Both the position numbers and the translations under genes were made by a program. From the NCBI GenBank assembly GCA_029582265.1, contig CM055830.1, positions 31,537,172 to 31,601,171 of the forward strand: DNA of 64,000 nt, read 5' to 3'. This stretch comes from Zoroaster sp. YZ-2022. Its lineage: Eukaryota; Echinodermata; Asteroidea; Forcipulatida; Zoroasteridae. The notes below the pieces were generated by a model. It was not told the DNA's origin. It made no database searches and saw only the letters and a program-made list of their open reading frames with translations. Below are positions 32,626 through 44,136 of the stretch, one piece after another. How positions within the stretch are numbered: the stretch's first letter is position 1; every line of letters starts with the position of its first letter.

Positions 32626-33344
32626 TTGCCTTCTACATGTATGTATATGATGCCTAATTATTTGTGTTGGGGCTATTTGCCTTATTCAGAATAAATACCA
32701 AAGTGAGGCCGTAATTCTCACAACCACACTCTGTAGCTTACATGCTGCATGCACCAGCGAGAAGGCACGAAAAGGCCCAATAACACTGGTCTACAGCCAA
32801 AATGCTTCCGAAACAAATGAAGTCAAACTTGACTAATTATGGGTCACTGAGAATGGAAATGATAATAAAAATTGTTGATTGGCTCTAGTTTTCAAGATCT
32901 ACATGTACATGTGTACACGTATGGGAATAGCGTATGATAATTCATGATTAAAAATCTACTACATGTATGTACACCATATACATAGTACGTAAAATGTAAA
33001 AACTTAAATATCTTGGAAACAGTAGCCAATCAGCAATTTTAATTGTCATATTTGAATTCAGCACATCAAAATCCATAATAAATAGCACATTTTATCTCCG
33101 AAGCAGACAACTTTAAAAAAATTGTTGACCAGTGTAATTTGATAGTTCCAAAGAAAAACTCATTCCTGACATAAGGAATAAATAAATGGATGCAGCTATT
33201 TCCATTAATGTCCTTAAAATTCAATGACATTTGAAAGCGAGGTTAGCCCTGCAAACAGACAAAATTAGTCGGGTTACTATAATGAGTATGTACAGGTACA
33301 CAACCTCTTGTATTCAGGGAATAAGACATAAGATGGCTTACTTA

Positions 33345-33470
33345 ATATATTAATAATAATAAACAATTCTTATATAGCGAATATCACCGTGGGGTCCGTA
33401 TGCGCTTCATTACCCCTGCTCATCAGACTCATAAATCATTCCTGATAGCCATCTCAGAATATTCATGGAA
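33345..33470 (-). mobile_element. SINE S1, tail fragment
   Basis: TAATAATAATAAACAATTCT, TTATATAGCG, 'TACCCCTGCTCATCAGACTC' and 'ATAAATCATTCCTGATAGCC' are the S1 3' end in reverse. Confidence 0.7.
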
Positions 33471-33964
33471 TAAAGTGAATTACACTGTGTCGGTCGTTAT
33501 TAATAAAAAATCCATTAAGATTTTTCATTTTCATTCTAGAGTCAAATTTTATTCCTGGATGATAACAAATTCAGTTTGGAAATTGTTTTGATTATAAATA
33601 AACATAAGGTTTATTTAGCCCTAAACATATCTCACGATATGCAAAAACGTTAATTCTATCACCGTGGACAAATGGATTAAAACTATTCCAAGAAGTGCGT
33701 AGAATGAGAGTGACGACTGATTATAAAGATTCAGACTTTGTCAAACTCGGCACGAAAGGAAGAAAAATTATACCAAAAAAATAGTGGGTTGTGGATACGA
33801 ATATTTAATGTTAGATGTGTTGTATGATTTATTATTATAAGTTGTAAAATCTGATTAAGAAGGGTAAAAGGGTTGTGTGTTCTAAGGTTTAATTTTTTTT
33901 TTAAATAAAATTTTAAAAAATATATAAAAATAAATAAATACTAGATATAAGTTTTTGTCACAAC

Positions 33965-35240
33965 AAAAACAAGGTGTTCGGTTGAAGTTAAAATGGTTAC
34001 GTCATCAATTCGAAGTGTTGGAGAAGTCAAATGTTAACGTCTGTTGAAGTTCTCGCGAGAAGTTTGTTTGAATACAATACAATACTGAATTTAGAAATTA
34101 TTTTAATATTAAACTTTGACTTCCGGTTTGGACAGGAAGTAAGGTCAAATTGGGGTATAAATATTTTTTGACAATTAACGATCTGTATAATGGTACAAAA
34201 TTTGTGAATTTACCTCTTGTGGTTGTTGAGATATGATTTTTTGAAAATATTAAACTTTGACTTCCGGTTTGGACAGGAAGTAAGGTCAAATTGGGGTCAC
34301 CTTTGTGTAAATATATTTCGACAATTAATCTGTATAATGGTACAAAAATTGTGAATTTACCTCTTGTGGTTGTTGAGATATGATTTTTTGAAAATATTAA
34401 ACTTTGACTTCCGGTTTGGACAGGAAGTAAGGTCAAATTGGGGTCACCTTTTTGTAAATATTTTTCGACAATTAACGATCTGTATAATGGTACAAAAATT
34501 GTGAATTTACCTCTTGTGGTTGTTGAGATATGATTTTTTTAAATGTTAAACTTTGACTTCCGGTTTGGACAGGAAGTAAGGTCAAATTGGGGTCACCTTT
34601 GTGTAAATATTTTTCGACAATTAACAATCTGTATAATGGTACAAAAATTGTGAATTTACCTCTTGTGGTTGTTGAGATATTTTTTTTTTAAATATTAAAC
34701 TTTGACTTCCGGTTTGGACAGGAAGTAAGGTCAAATTGGGGTCACCTTTTGTAAATATTTTTTGACAATTAACGATCTGTACAATGGTACAACAATTGTG
34801 AATTTACCTCTTGTGGTTGTTGAGATATGATTTTTTTAAAATGTTAAACTTTGACTTCTGGTTTGGACAGGAAGTAAGGTCAAATTGGGGTCATGTTTTG
34901 TAAATATTTTTCGACAATTAACAATCTATACAATAGTGCAAAAAATGTCCATTTACCTGTTGTGGTTGTTGAGATATGATTTTTTTAAATATTAAACTTT
35001 GACTTCCGGTTTGGACAGGAAGTAAGGTCAAATCAGGGTCACTCACAACTGGAGTTTCATCTACTTGTTAAGTTCTAAGTACATGCCAAGTTTCAAGTTC
35101 ATGTGAAGTTTGCAAGTATGTTTTTGTTTGCGGACAAGATGGGGGAGAAGAAGAAGAAGAAGAAGAAGTTAAAAAAAAAAAAAAAAAAAAAAAAAACCGA
35201 ACAAAAACAAGAGGTGTTTCGGGCATATACCCGAACACCT
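33965..35240. mobile_element. Possible element bounded by AAGGTGTTCGG and CCGAACACCT
   Basis: The 148-bp array lies between inverted GGTGTTCGG and CCGAACACC boundaries and 'CAACAAAAACAAG' repeats at both sides (33963 and 35202). This looks like an element whose interior is the array; a (GAA)n and poly-A tract lie near its right end. Confidence 0.4.
34098..35045. repeat. Tandem array, about 148-bp unit, seven copies
   Basis: CTTCCGGTTTGGACAGGAAG recurs at 34118, 34260, 34408, 34557, 34707, 34854 and 35001. Each unit contains TTTGACTTCC and GGAAGTAAGGTCAAA as an inverted pair plus 'TTACCTCTTGTGGTTGTTGA'. Bounded by GGTGTTCGG (33971) and CCGAACACCT (35231), with a (GAA)n and poly-A before the right boundary. 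Confidence 0.92.
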
Positions 35241-35999
35241 AAAAAAAAATATTAAAAAATGATGATGAAAATGATAATATTTTGTTTTGTGGATCTATGT
35301 AAAAGTGGATTAATGTCAAATAAAAATAAAACAAGAAAAATAAATAGAAATTATTAAAAAGGGTTATTAAAGAAAATAATAAGGGTTAGGAGAAGGTTAT
35401 AGCCGGCAATATAAGAGTTCTTAAACAGCCTTTTTTTTAAATTTATTTTAGAAAAAAAAATAGCATGACTCATCAGGTGCAGTATGCTATAAGGCTTACG
35501 ACAGGTTTCGTCTCAAATTTTATTCCTGGATGATAACAAATTCAGCTTGGAAATTGTTTTTCTTAATTGACTAAAATGATAGCATCTGAGACGGAAATAT
35601 TTCAAGGAATGTTTGATACCATCATCAAATTTACACCAAGTAAGTTTCATGTAAAGTGACACAAGATAGCTAACTCATGAATAATGTAAATATACACAGG
35701 TGCTAAAACAATCCTTTAAGATGTGTCCTCAAATATTTAACCAGTTGTTTTTCCTGTATATATGCAAGGACACTGTCTTTATTCAATGCAAGTTGTGCAA
35801 GCATTCTCAGGATCAGGGGGGAAATCTATTTTTTAATTACGACGGTGGACATCCAATGATCTGATTCTCCCACGCGTACACTGTGTCGGTCCACACAGCT
35901 TATGCACCATAAAGGAAATGTAGAACTCTGGCAGGGTTCAAATTTGCCATTGGTCCAATGGCTAAATGTCAGTTAAAATGGTATCAGACGAGTCAAAAC

Positions 36000-36782
36000 T
36001 AGGGCTGTGCAGAATAACCGAATATTCGATCAATGGTTCAAATATCAGGTTGGTTTTTTTCTAGTTCAAATAATTGAAGAAAAAAATGCAGTTTCTGCAG
36101 AAAATAAAGTTTACGTAATTTATTTATTTTATTTTTTTTCTTAACCTTCCTACACATGGGGGCCACTTCCAACTACTGAATGTCCAATATATTGTACACA
36201 TATCATTTGTGCATATAAGCCACACTTAACCCTTTTCAGTAATCTTGTATGTAAAACTCTGAGGCCACTGGAGACCACTGTACAAAAACCTATCATTGGG
36301 ATTTTCAGCAGTTATTTTGTAAACACAGACTCTCAAGAGTAAGCCACCACCAGCTACTGAGACTGGAACATAATAATATGTCCTGCAATACATCAGTCAC
36401 AAACCACTAAAACCAACAGACATTATGAGGGATTATGTTACTATGCAGTATAGCCATTAGGAGCCACTGCCTTCCATAGCAATGGCTTGGAGTGCCCTCA
36501 ATGGTTTGTTCATAAATTTGCACTGATAGTAGGAGGGTTAATGGAGTTTCTATCATTATTCCCCCTATTCCCCCCCCCATCATCATCATCTACATTTGCA
36601 AGCCCATCGTATTCGCAATGTTATTTGCGTGGTGTAGGCCAGGCTATGTCTGGCCTTATCTATCGTGCGTGCTCGTTGTATCACATGGCGCAATTATAAT
36701 CAACAGCCTCTGAATATCGAATATTCGATCGAAATGAAAATCCGAATATCCGGTTACCAAATTATTCTAAAACACAGCCCTA
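36000..36782. mobile_element. hAT-type element, 8-bp target duplication GTCAAAAC
   Basis: Termini TAGGGCTGTGC and CACAGCCCTA. Exact 8-bp duplication GTCAAAAC at 35992-35999 and 36783-36790. Subterminal AATATTCGAT motifs occur in both orientations. Contains a TTAA element (36141-36541). No transposase. Confidence 0.92.
36141..36541. mobile_element. TTAA/CCCTCCTA-ended element, GGCCACT interior
   Basis: TTAACCTTCCTAC and GTAGGAGGGTTAA ends with TTAA edges, but an interior unlike P1, built on GCCACTNNNANCTACTGA-like motifs. It is nested inside the hAT-type element 36000-36782. Confidence 0.8.
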
Positions 36783-36807
36783 GTCAAAACCCCTAGCATC
36801 GTGAAAT

Positions 36808-36907
36808 TCAAAGAAATATTCTCTCATAAACAATGAATTATCGACATGAAGTCTCAGAATTCAAAGAAATATTCTCTCATAAACAATGAATTATCGACAT
36901 GAAGTCT
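36808..36907 (+). repeat. 62-bp direct duplication
   Basis: 'GAAATATTCTCTCATAAACA'+ATGAATTATCGACATGAAGTC occurs twice, between two hAT-type elements. Confidence 0.9.
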
Positions 36908-37273
36908 CTGACTGGCTTTATCCTAATGCTGTGCCAGGTATTCAGATACCCGACCGAAACTGTCATTACCCAGTTTCCATTTTTCGGTTCCAATTACCCG
37001 TAAACGACTTTTTAAAATTCAAACTTAACATTTGAGCGGTGCAAACAGAAATCTGTGACTCTTGAATAATGTAATATTTACACTTTTACAATTTTATTTT
37101 GTCAAGAAGAGATTCAAGAGATTACACTAGATAACGCCTTTGTAGTATTTTACAGACAGTTTCCACACACTTTCCTCCAACTGATTCAGTGTGATACAAT
37201 GTTTGCCTGTTGTTTGCAGTTATTGGATTCGTGCATGCTTCATGTCTGCACTGGGAGTGTGTGCCATGAGCTG

Positions 37274-37524
37274 TTAACCAGTTCGCGTTGGGAATAAAAA
37301 AGTTTTTCTGGGCCCCTGTGCGGGTTTCTTTTTCCCACACACACGTTAATGGAAGCTTCCACAGCACGTGGCCACATCTTCCAAGCATGTCACCGTACAC
37401 GCGTGGCTCAACCGAGCATGCATACAAATATTCCGGAGTTTCCTATGGCGTGTATAGACGCTCTCCGATCCGCGGTGCAAAAAAAAATTGCGTGTATACA
37501 CGGCCTCCGACGCGAACTGGTTAA
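37274..37524. mobile_element. TTAA element with CCAGTTCGCG ends
   Basis: 251 bp, TTAA edges, ends TTAACCAGTTCGCG and CGCGAACTGGTTAA. The interior includes GGCCTCCGACGCG and TGCGTGTATACACGG; CpG-rich. Nested within 36924-38187. Confidence 0.88.
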
Positions 37525-37571
37525 TAGAGGGGATATTATTATAGGGAACGTCCACATTAATTGTTGCGCTA

Positions 37572-38072
37572 TTAACCCTAACCTTCCCAAATCCTCCAAA
37601 ATCATCTTTGCTAAAGTGAAGGATTGAAGGATTGAGGTTACATGCTACATGCTCTTTGCTAAAGTGAAGGATTTTGGAGGATTGAGGTTATTAGGCATAC
37701 TTGCCTTTCCATGGTACATGTACATCCATATTTGTTGTAGTAATTGCAAGGTCAGTGCTTTGGTCAGTGGACACTGTGTATTGCTCCATGCATGCAGGGA
37801 GGGTCCCTGGCCATGTACATGTACATGTATCACAGATTAGAAACACGTGTGCATACATGTCATGTGCTTGCTTTACTACTGAAGGATTTTGGAGGATTCA
37901 GGTTATGTGTAAGCAAATGGGCCTAGGGAGTTAGGAAGGATTCAGGTTATGTGTAAGCAAATGGGCCTAGGGAGTTAGGGAGGATTCAGGTTATGTGTAA
38001 GCAAATGGGCCTAGGGAGTTAGGAAGGATTCAGGTTATGTGTAAGCAAATGGGCGTAGGGAGTTAGGGTTAA
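37572..38072. mobile_element. TTAACCCTAAC-ended element with internal 43-bp tandem repeat
   Basis: TTAA edges; TTAACCCTAACCTTCCC start and GGGAGTTAGGGTTAA end. The right half is a tandem array of about four ~43-47 bp units ('GATTCAGGTTATGTGTAAGC' then AAATGGGCCTAGGGAGTTAG). Nested inside the hAT-type element 36924-38187. Confidence 0.85.
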
Positions 38073-38491
38073 TAAAGAAAGTGTTGTTGAAATTGAAAAT
38101 TAAAATGGGTATCCGGGTATCCGGGTATCCGAAGTTTCTTGATTTTGGGTATCCGGTTCCAAAAATATCCGAAAATGCAGAGCCCTACTTTATCCTACAT
38201 AAATAATACTGACAATTCTGGACCATCATGCAGAACCTTATAAAAAGGGCATGCACTTAAAAAAAAAAAACATGTGGACTAGTGAAAATGACTGCGGAAT
38301 AACTGCAAGTCAAACTTGTAGGTCTGGCCAGCTAGTGAAAAAAGTGAAGAGCAACCCCTGATAATTTCCAGGCGATCACATTATAAATTATTGTCTAAAA
38401 CTAACTTGGTGTAACTTGGTGTAAATGATTTTATCTGAAGTGCTTTCATCTTCTAAATTCAGGAATTTGTTTTGTCAAAAAAAAAAAACTT

Positions 38492-38846
38492 TGGCCCCAA
38501 AAAAGTATCCAGTTTCTGGTCATCACTCGGCTTCAAAATCGTGATGCGGTGATCTTTTTTCCAACAGGGAAATTACGCGAAATTACATTGTATACACAGG
38601 GACTAAATTTTCCATACACAAAGTTTGGTGGCTAAGAGAGGCCTCACAAATCGGGCAAACGTTCATACCCCTACATGAAAAAGTCGTTTAAAACACAGCA
38701 CTGCAGAATTCCAATCGATCTAGCAATTTTGGCTGCAATTGGACAGTTTCATAGCAAAAAAAAAAAAAAAAAAATCAAAAATGCTGATGCGTGGGTCTGA
38801 GACGACACACGTGGAGACCAAAAACCAGAGCCTTTTTTTGGCCTTA
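38492..38846 (-). mobile_element. MITE family M1 copy, nearly complete
   Basis: Both termini are present (CAGTTTCTGGTCATC on the left, GAGACCAAAAACCAGAGCC on the right), with all interior landmarks in reverse orientation and an expanded poly-A. Confidence 0.8.
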
Positions 38847-39020
38847 TTGTAAAACATAACAAACTTAAAATCACTTTTTGTTGGTTTTTTTTCCCAAAAA
38901 AATCAGCAATTATTGAGATGAAATTATCACAGGTTAGTTTTATGATGCATTTCTTGAAAACTAGAAGGATTTATGAACATGCGTTACTAAATACTAATGT
39001 TGGATCTTCTCTTGATGCAT

Positions 39021-39340
39021 TAACCCTCCTATGGTTTGACCTTTCAAAACCTTTCAAAATCTGCTTACTGGCAAAATGGCTATCAATAATGTATGAACCC
39101 TTTAAAACCCTCCAGAATTTGTTGCTACTGAACAACCACACCTTTCAATACCCTTTGAAAGGTATTGAAACATTTCAACACCAGTTTGTTCAGAGAGTTG
39201 TTTCACCTTTCGAAACCTTTCATAGGTCCCTTTTGTCAGACAGTTTTCTCACCTTTCAAAACCCTTCAGTACAGCAAACTTGAAAGGTTTTGAAAGGTCT
39301 GACAATTCTATGGCAACTGCACTGTACATAGGAGGGTTAA
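39021..39340. mobile_element. TTAA/CCCTCCTA-ended element, CCTTTCAAAAC interior
   Basis: TTAA edges and TTAACCCTCCTAT and ATAGGAGGGTTAA ends. The interior is dominated by repeats of CCTTTCAAAACC and its complement (for example 'CCTTTGAAAGGTATTGAAA'). Confidence 0.85.
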
Positions 39341-39375
39341 GATACATTGCACTAACAGTATTATGCCTTTATAAT

Positions 39376-39504
39376 ACAAGGTTGTGCGAGCACATCAAGG
39401 ATAATGAGTTTCAGATTTCCGATCATCAGATTCGCCGGCACGTACACAGTGGCCTGTGCCTCGCAGCTTACAATGGCCTAAGAGATTTGAAATGTAATAA
39501 GTGA
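39376..39504 (+). pseudogene. Possible ricin-B-like exon fragment on the opposite strand
   Basis: After an acceptor-like 'ACAAG' the plus strand reads IKDNEFQISDHQIRRHVHSG, LCLAAYNGLRDLKC then a stop. 'I..HVHSGLCL' resembles the start of a ricin-type lectin repeat (compare ITHYTSGLCLD in the gamma repeat of the GALNT gene here). Could be a fragment of another lectin gene or coincidence. Confidence 0.25.
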
Positions 39505-39921
39505 TGCAGCACTTAAAATGCAAGGAGGAAGAGAGCCTTGCAGTTTAATGGCAACTGTGTTTGACAGATACATGTATTGATCTAATGCATTTTCTTCCAA
39601 GGCCTACCACTTAGGAAATTACATTTGAAATTAAAATGAGAAATGGTAGACGAGCGTCTGAGCTAACTATGAATTGTCCCGTGTCCCCCCCTGTCACAGT
39701 AATTTGTCAGAATAGCGCTCACTCGTCAGGGATAGATGTGTCCTCGATTTGATCATCCGTTACAACTCGGGGGGGTGATCCGTGAAATGTGCGACATTGT
39801 TTGCACATCGTGAACCCGGGGCAACATTGCACGGTTTTCTCGTAATTTGTCTGAACTGTTTTCGGCGGTTCTGCATGGATCGGTAACGTAAAGAACTAGA
39901 AAGGCAAAACAAAACAGATAT

Positions 39922-40125
39922 CAAAGGGGTAATATCGTGACGATCAGAGCAGACTTTCAACAGGGAAATGGTGTCCTAGTTTAAGATGAACACAGTGACT
40001 GGAAATTACTGGTTCATTTATGCAGCAGCAATGGTAATATGACCTTATCGTTTGGGGTATTATTTTCAGTCACTGAGTTAATCTAAAACTAGCACTCTGA
40101 TTCCATGCCCTGTTGATCGTGACAA
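39922..40125. mobile_element. Palindromic MITE M2 copy
   Basis: Left end AATATCGTGACGATCAGAGC, the GTGTCCTAGTTTAAGATGAA segment, and right inner arm TTCCATGCCCTGTTGATCGT. The final bases are eroded. Confidence 0.8.
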
Positions 40126-40178
40126 TGAATGTATGTATGTATACCCTAGTTTCCAAGCATCGAATAAAAGCTTCGTTC

Positions 40179-40439
40179 TTAACCAGTTCGCGTCGGAGGC
40201 CGTGTATACATGCAATTTTTTTTGCACCATGGATCGGAGAGCATCTAAACACGCCATAGGAAACTCCGGAATATTTGTATGCATGCTCGGTTGACGTGGC
40301 AACGAGCCGAGCGTACAGTGACATGCTCGGCAGACGTGGCCACGCGCTGTGGAAGCTTTAATTAACATGTTTGTGTGGGAAAAAGAAACCCGCACAGGGG
40401 CCCAGAAAAACTTTTTTATTCGCGATGCGAACTGGTTAA
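40179..40439. mobile_element. TTAA element with CCAGTTCGCG ends, second copy
   Basis: 261 bp, TTAA edges, reverse orientation relative to 37274-37524, same interior. Confidence 0.88.
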
Positions 40440-40610
40440 GGAAAATCTTTTGGGGGAAAAAATGGAAAAAATGTGATTCTTCCTGAAACCATGTTTAATT
40501 TTGTTCCTTAGGTAATGATTACATTTTTGGGTATCGTATAAATTGACTTAAATCAACTTTGTTTCATCATTCAAGGAATGAAACTGCTTGTATACATTTG
40601 TACATTAATT

Positions 40611-40945
40611 TAACCCTAACCACCTACGTATTCTGGCTAGGAACCTTCCTGAACCCTAACCCCCTGTAGGTATTCTAGCTAGGAACCTTAATTAACCCTA
40701 ACCCCCCAGGTATTATCGCTAGGAACCTTCCTGAATCCTCCAAAATCCATCAGTGCACTTTTGGAAACATGCCCTTTTCTTCAAAATGCACCATGCATTT
40801 TCGTTGATCTTTCATATTCAGCACTTATGACCTGTACTTCTTGCCAGGTAGTAATTTTGTCCCATTTGAAAAGATGAAAGTACCAGTTTCCAACAGTGCT
40901 GAATCTTCCCCAAAAAGTGCCCCTTGGAGGATTTTGCAGGATTTG
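40611..40945. mobile_element. TTAACCCTAAC-type element T3 with triplicated end
   Basis: The left terminus 'AACCCTAACC…TATT…GCTAGGAACCTT' occurs three times in tandem (about 40612, 40654, 40692), followed by the T3 interior and 'GGAGGATTTTGCAGGATTTG'. Confidence 0.8.
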
Positions 40946-41814
40946 GGGACCATAAAATTGCACTGTAAAAAGCACCAAACTCTAATTTGAAGTACATTTA
41001 AAAAATAATATTAAATAATAATTTTTAAAAAAATACAAGAGCTGGCTTTTTGGTGATTATAAATATTTAATTGTTTTGCAATTTGTTTTCCCTGTCAAAT
41101 GAGGCCCTTCTTCTCTCCCTCTGCCTGAAATGACTTATCGCCGTTTGTAACTTAGCAACAAACCTGTGCAGTAGTTTTGGTTCTTCTGGCGTTGCGTGTT
41201 TAATTCGCAGAGATCGGATTGAGCATCATTTCATTAACTGCATTCACGTGATTCTGCTGCGTTCGGTCAATAAATTGTCTCCATGAAAAACCTCCCGTGG
41301 GGGCAGCAAATGAATCACATTAGCAACGCTTTTTATACGTGTATGTGACGTAAGCGCAAGAACATACCCACGTCTCGATTTCAAAGCCTACTCAAGGGAT
41401 ATGACTATACTCTTCATGAATTACAGATTGTTTATTGTGTCGTGAGAGGTTGAATCCCCACGTGAATTTGAAGGACTTAGACATCAGCTTTTTTATCAAA
41501 TTCCCCAAGGACTCTCCTTGTTGGCGTGAGCGAGAAGGACTTTTGAATAAGAGTTGGTTTTGTCAGATCAGCGTTTTCCCGAGTGTGTACTCCTTCCTTG
41601 AACGTTCATAATAATCCGAGGTTCCAAGGTGTGCAAATTGACAGACAGGTTATATGTTCAATGACTCATTGAGGCATGGCTGGATCAATGCATCATGTGG
41701 CCTCACATATTTATCAAGTAACCTACAAGGACATGAAAATATACGCATTGCAAATATTTGTGACATTTGAAGCTACATATATGTATACTTTAGGTCTATT
41801 CTGGGCTTTAAAGG

Positions 41815-43020
41815 GAAGGTACAACATTGGTAATGTTGGCCAAACTGCTTCTATGAGTATGCTTACTCTCTTTGAATCATGATATACATACAAGGTACAT
41901 CATTGGTAATGTTGGCCAAACTGCTTCTATGAGTATGCTTACTCTCTTTGAATCAAGATATACATACAAGGTACATGTACATCATTGGTAATGTTGGCCA
42001 AACTGCTTCTATGAGTATGCTTACTCTCTTTGAATCAAGATATACATACAAGGTACATCATTGGTAATGTTGGCCAAACTGCTTCTATGAGTATGCTTAC
42101 TCTCTTTGAATCAAGATATACATACAAGGTACATCATTGGTAATGTTGGCCAAACTGCTTCTATGAGTATGCTTACTCTTTGAATCAAGATATACATACA
42201 AGGTACATCATTGGTAATGTTGGCCAAACTGCTTCTATGAGTATGCTTACTCTCTTTGAATCAAGATATACATACAAGGTACATCATTGGTAATGTTGGC
42301 CAAACTGCTTCTATGAGTATGCTTACTCTCTTTGAATCAAGATATACATACAAGGTACAGCATTGGTAATGTTGGCCAAACTGCTTCTATGAGTATGCTT
42401 ACTCTCTTTGAATCAAGATATACATGTACATACAAGGTACATCATTGGTAATGTTGGCAAAACTACTTCTATGAGTATGCTTACTCTCTTTGAATCAAGA
42501 TATACATACAAGGTAACATCATTGGTCATGTTGGCCAAACTGCTTCTATGAGTATGCTTACTCTCTTTGAATCAAGATATACATACAAGGTACATCATTG
42601 GTCATGTTGGCCAAACTGCTTCTTTGAGTACGCTTACTCTCTTTGAATCAAGATATACATATAAGGTACATCATTGGTAATGTTGGCCAAACTGCTTCTA
42701 TGAGTATGCTTACTCTCTTTGAATCAAGATATACAATGTACATACAAGGTAACATCATTGGTCATGTTGGCCAAACTGCTTCTATGAGTACGCTTACTCT
42801 CTTTGAATCAAGATATACATACAAGGTACATCATTGGTCATGTTGGCCAAACTGCTTCTATGAGTATGCTTACTCTCTTTGAATCAAGATATACATACAA
42901 GGTACATCATTGGTAATGTTGGCAAAACTGCTTCTATGAGTATGCTTACTCTCTTCGAATCAAGATACAAGGTACAACATTGGTAATGTTGGCAAAACTG
43001 CTTCTATGAGTACACTGTAT
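41815..43020 (+). repeat. 76-bp tandem array, 16 copies
   Basis: Unit GGTACATCATTGGTAATGTT, GGCCAAACTGCTTCTATGAG, TATGCTTACTCTCTTTGAAT, CAAGATATACATACAA. Starts of ATTGGTAATGTTGG-type blocks recur from 41826 to 42980 at mostly 74-78 bp. Edge copies diverge; inner copies are nearly identical. Some copies carry GTCATG or an extra TACATG. Confidence 0.95.
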
Positions 43021-43039
43021 GTATCAAGATACATACATT

Positions 43040-43100
43040 AAATTAAGGCATTAAGAGTGGGCCCAATACCTCAAAAATGTGACGTGCGTAACCATTTTTC
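43040..43100. mobile_element. Palindromic MITE M3, right-arm fragment
   Basis: 'GGCATTAAGAGTGGGCCCAA' through 'GACGTGCGTAACCATTTTTC', a single eroded arm directly after the 76-bp tandem array. Confidence 0.65.
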
Positions 43101-43113
43101 TGTTTAAACCACG

Positions 43114-43449
43114 CCTATGGGGTGTCGTGGCCGAGCGGTCTAGCTTACCGGATTCAAGTTCTGGTGTTAGCAACATAATGTGGGTTCGCATCACGGCCGT
43201 GACACTTGTGTCCTTGAGCAAGACACTTAATCATAATTGCTTCTCTCCACCCAGGGGTTAAATGGGTACCTGTGAAGGCAGAGTTGGTTTGCTCTATATG
43301 CGCTAGAAATGGCAGCAATTGAGCTGTACACTCCCCAGGGAGCTGAGATGGTTTCAGGAATGACTTATGAGCCTTATGAGCAGGGATAATAATATAATGC
43401 GCCTTGAGCACCACTTAGTTGGTGGATACGTGCGCTATATAAATCCACA

Positions 43450-43489
<40 letters not shown>
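43114..43489 (+). mobile_element. tRNA-derived SINE S1, complete
   Basis: GGGGTGTCGTGGCCGAGCGG head, GTGGGTTCGCATCACGGCC, full body, GTGCGCTATATAAATCC and a (TTA)n tail at 43449-43489. Confidence 0.9.
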
Positions 43490-44136
43490 ATCACAGATTT
43501 ATATACTTCTGAAGAAGATGTACACTGTTTGTCTTACGAGAAGCAAACTACTGATGATTTCTAAACGAACACACAACCTACACAAAAAAAATTTCTTGGA
43601 GATGACAAGGAACATCAAAGTGTTTTTCGTTGGCCTTACCTCTTACGAAAGATTATTCAGCGAGCCAAAAACATGGCGGCGATTTGTATGCCAACCCTGG
43701 AGGCCAAAGGGAGATTATAATAGGCGGCCAGATTTTAGCTGAAGATATTTGTTGTTCACAAGTGGATTGTCAAGAAGACCATCAGGGCTGCTGTACCTGG
43801 CATGTCATGTGGAAAGAACAGTCATGCCTACCTTCACCCCAAACTGTTTTGCCTCCCCACCCCCCACTTTTATGTTGCCCCTCCCCCTCCAATTTATGTT
43901 GCTGTGACACCCCCTTTTTGTTAGGTCACCTCCCTCTATTTTTTGACCATGCTATGTTAAATGTGTACGCTCTCCCCAGTACATTTGAGCATCTGATTTT
44001 GGAAGGGAAAACCAACAGTCCAGTCAAAGCTGTTCTATGCACTATGCGCATATCATATCCCCTTGTGGTGAAACTGCATCCAGTGTCTTGATGATTGCCA
44101 CTTTGGCGTCAAGTGAATGTTGCACGCTTACTTTAA
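43490..44136 (+). other. GALNT intron segment with a 153-codon open frame
   Basis: Open frame 43630-44091 contains a proline/cysteine-rich run from C-rich DNA and no recognisable domain. Its end overlaps a dispersed repeat ('GCCACTTTGGCGTCAAGTGA') also seen at 21750 and, complemented, 51950. I treat it as non-coding. Confidence 0.5.

Larger units (their letters stand above)
36924..38187. mobile_element. hAT-type element, target duplication CTTTATCC, two nested inserts
   Basis: Termini TAATGCTGTGCC and GCAGAGCCCTA; exact 8-bp duplication CTTTATCC at 36916-36923 and 38188-38195. Subterminal GGGTATCCGG(GTATCC) repeats. Two TTAA elements (37274-37524 and 37572-38072) are inserted, leaving about 510 bp of its own sequence. 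Confidence 0.92.

Noticed and set aside
41815..43020. 76-bp repeats read as a repeat protein (MNQDIHIRYIIGNVGQTA…)
   Set aside because: The unit is 76 bp, not a multiple of 3, so no protein repeat can be maintained; the frame breaks at each size variant.
43630..44091. Longest open frame in the window (153 codons, plus strand)
   Set aside because: No domain, a Pro/Cys-rich run from C-rich DNA, overlaps a dispersed repeat, and no splice or codon evidence; treated as chance.
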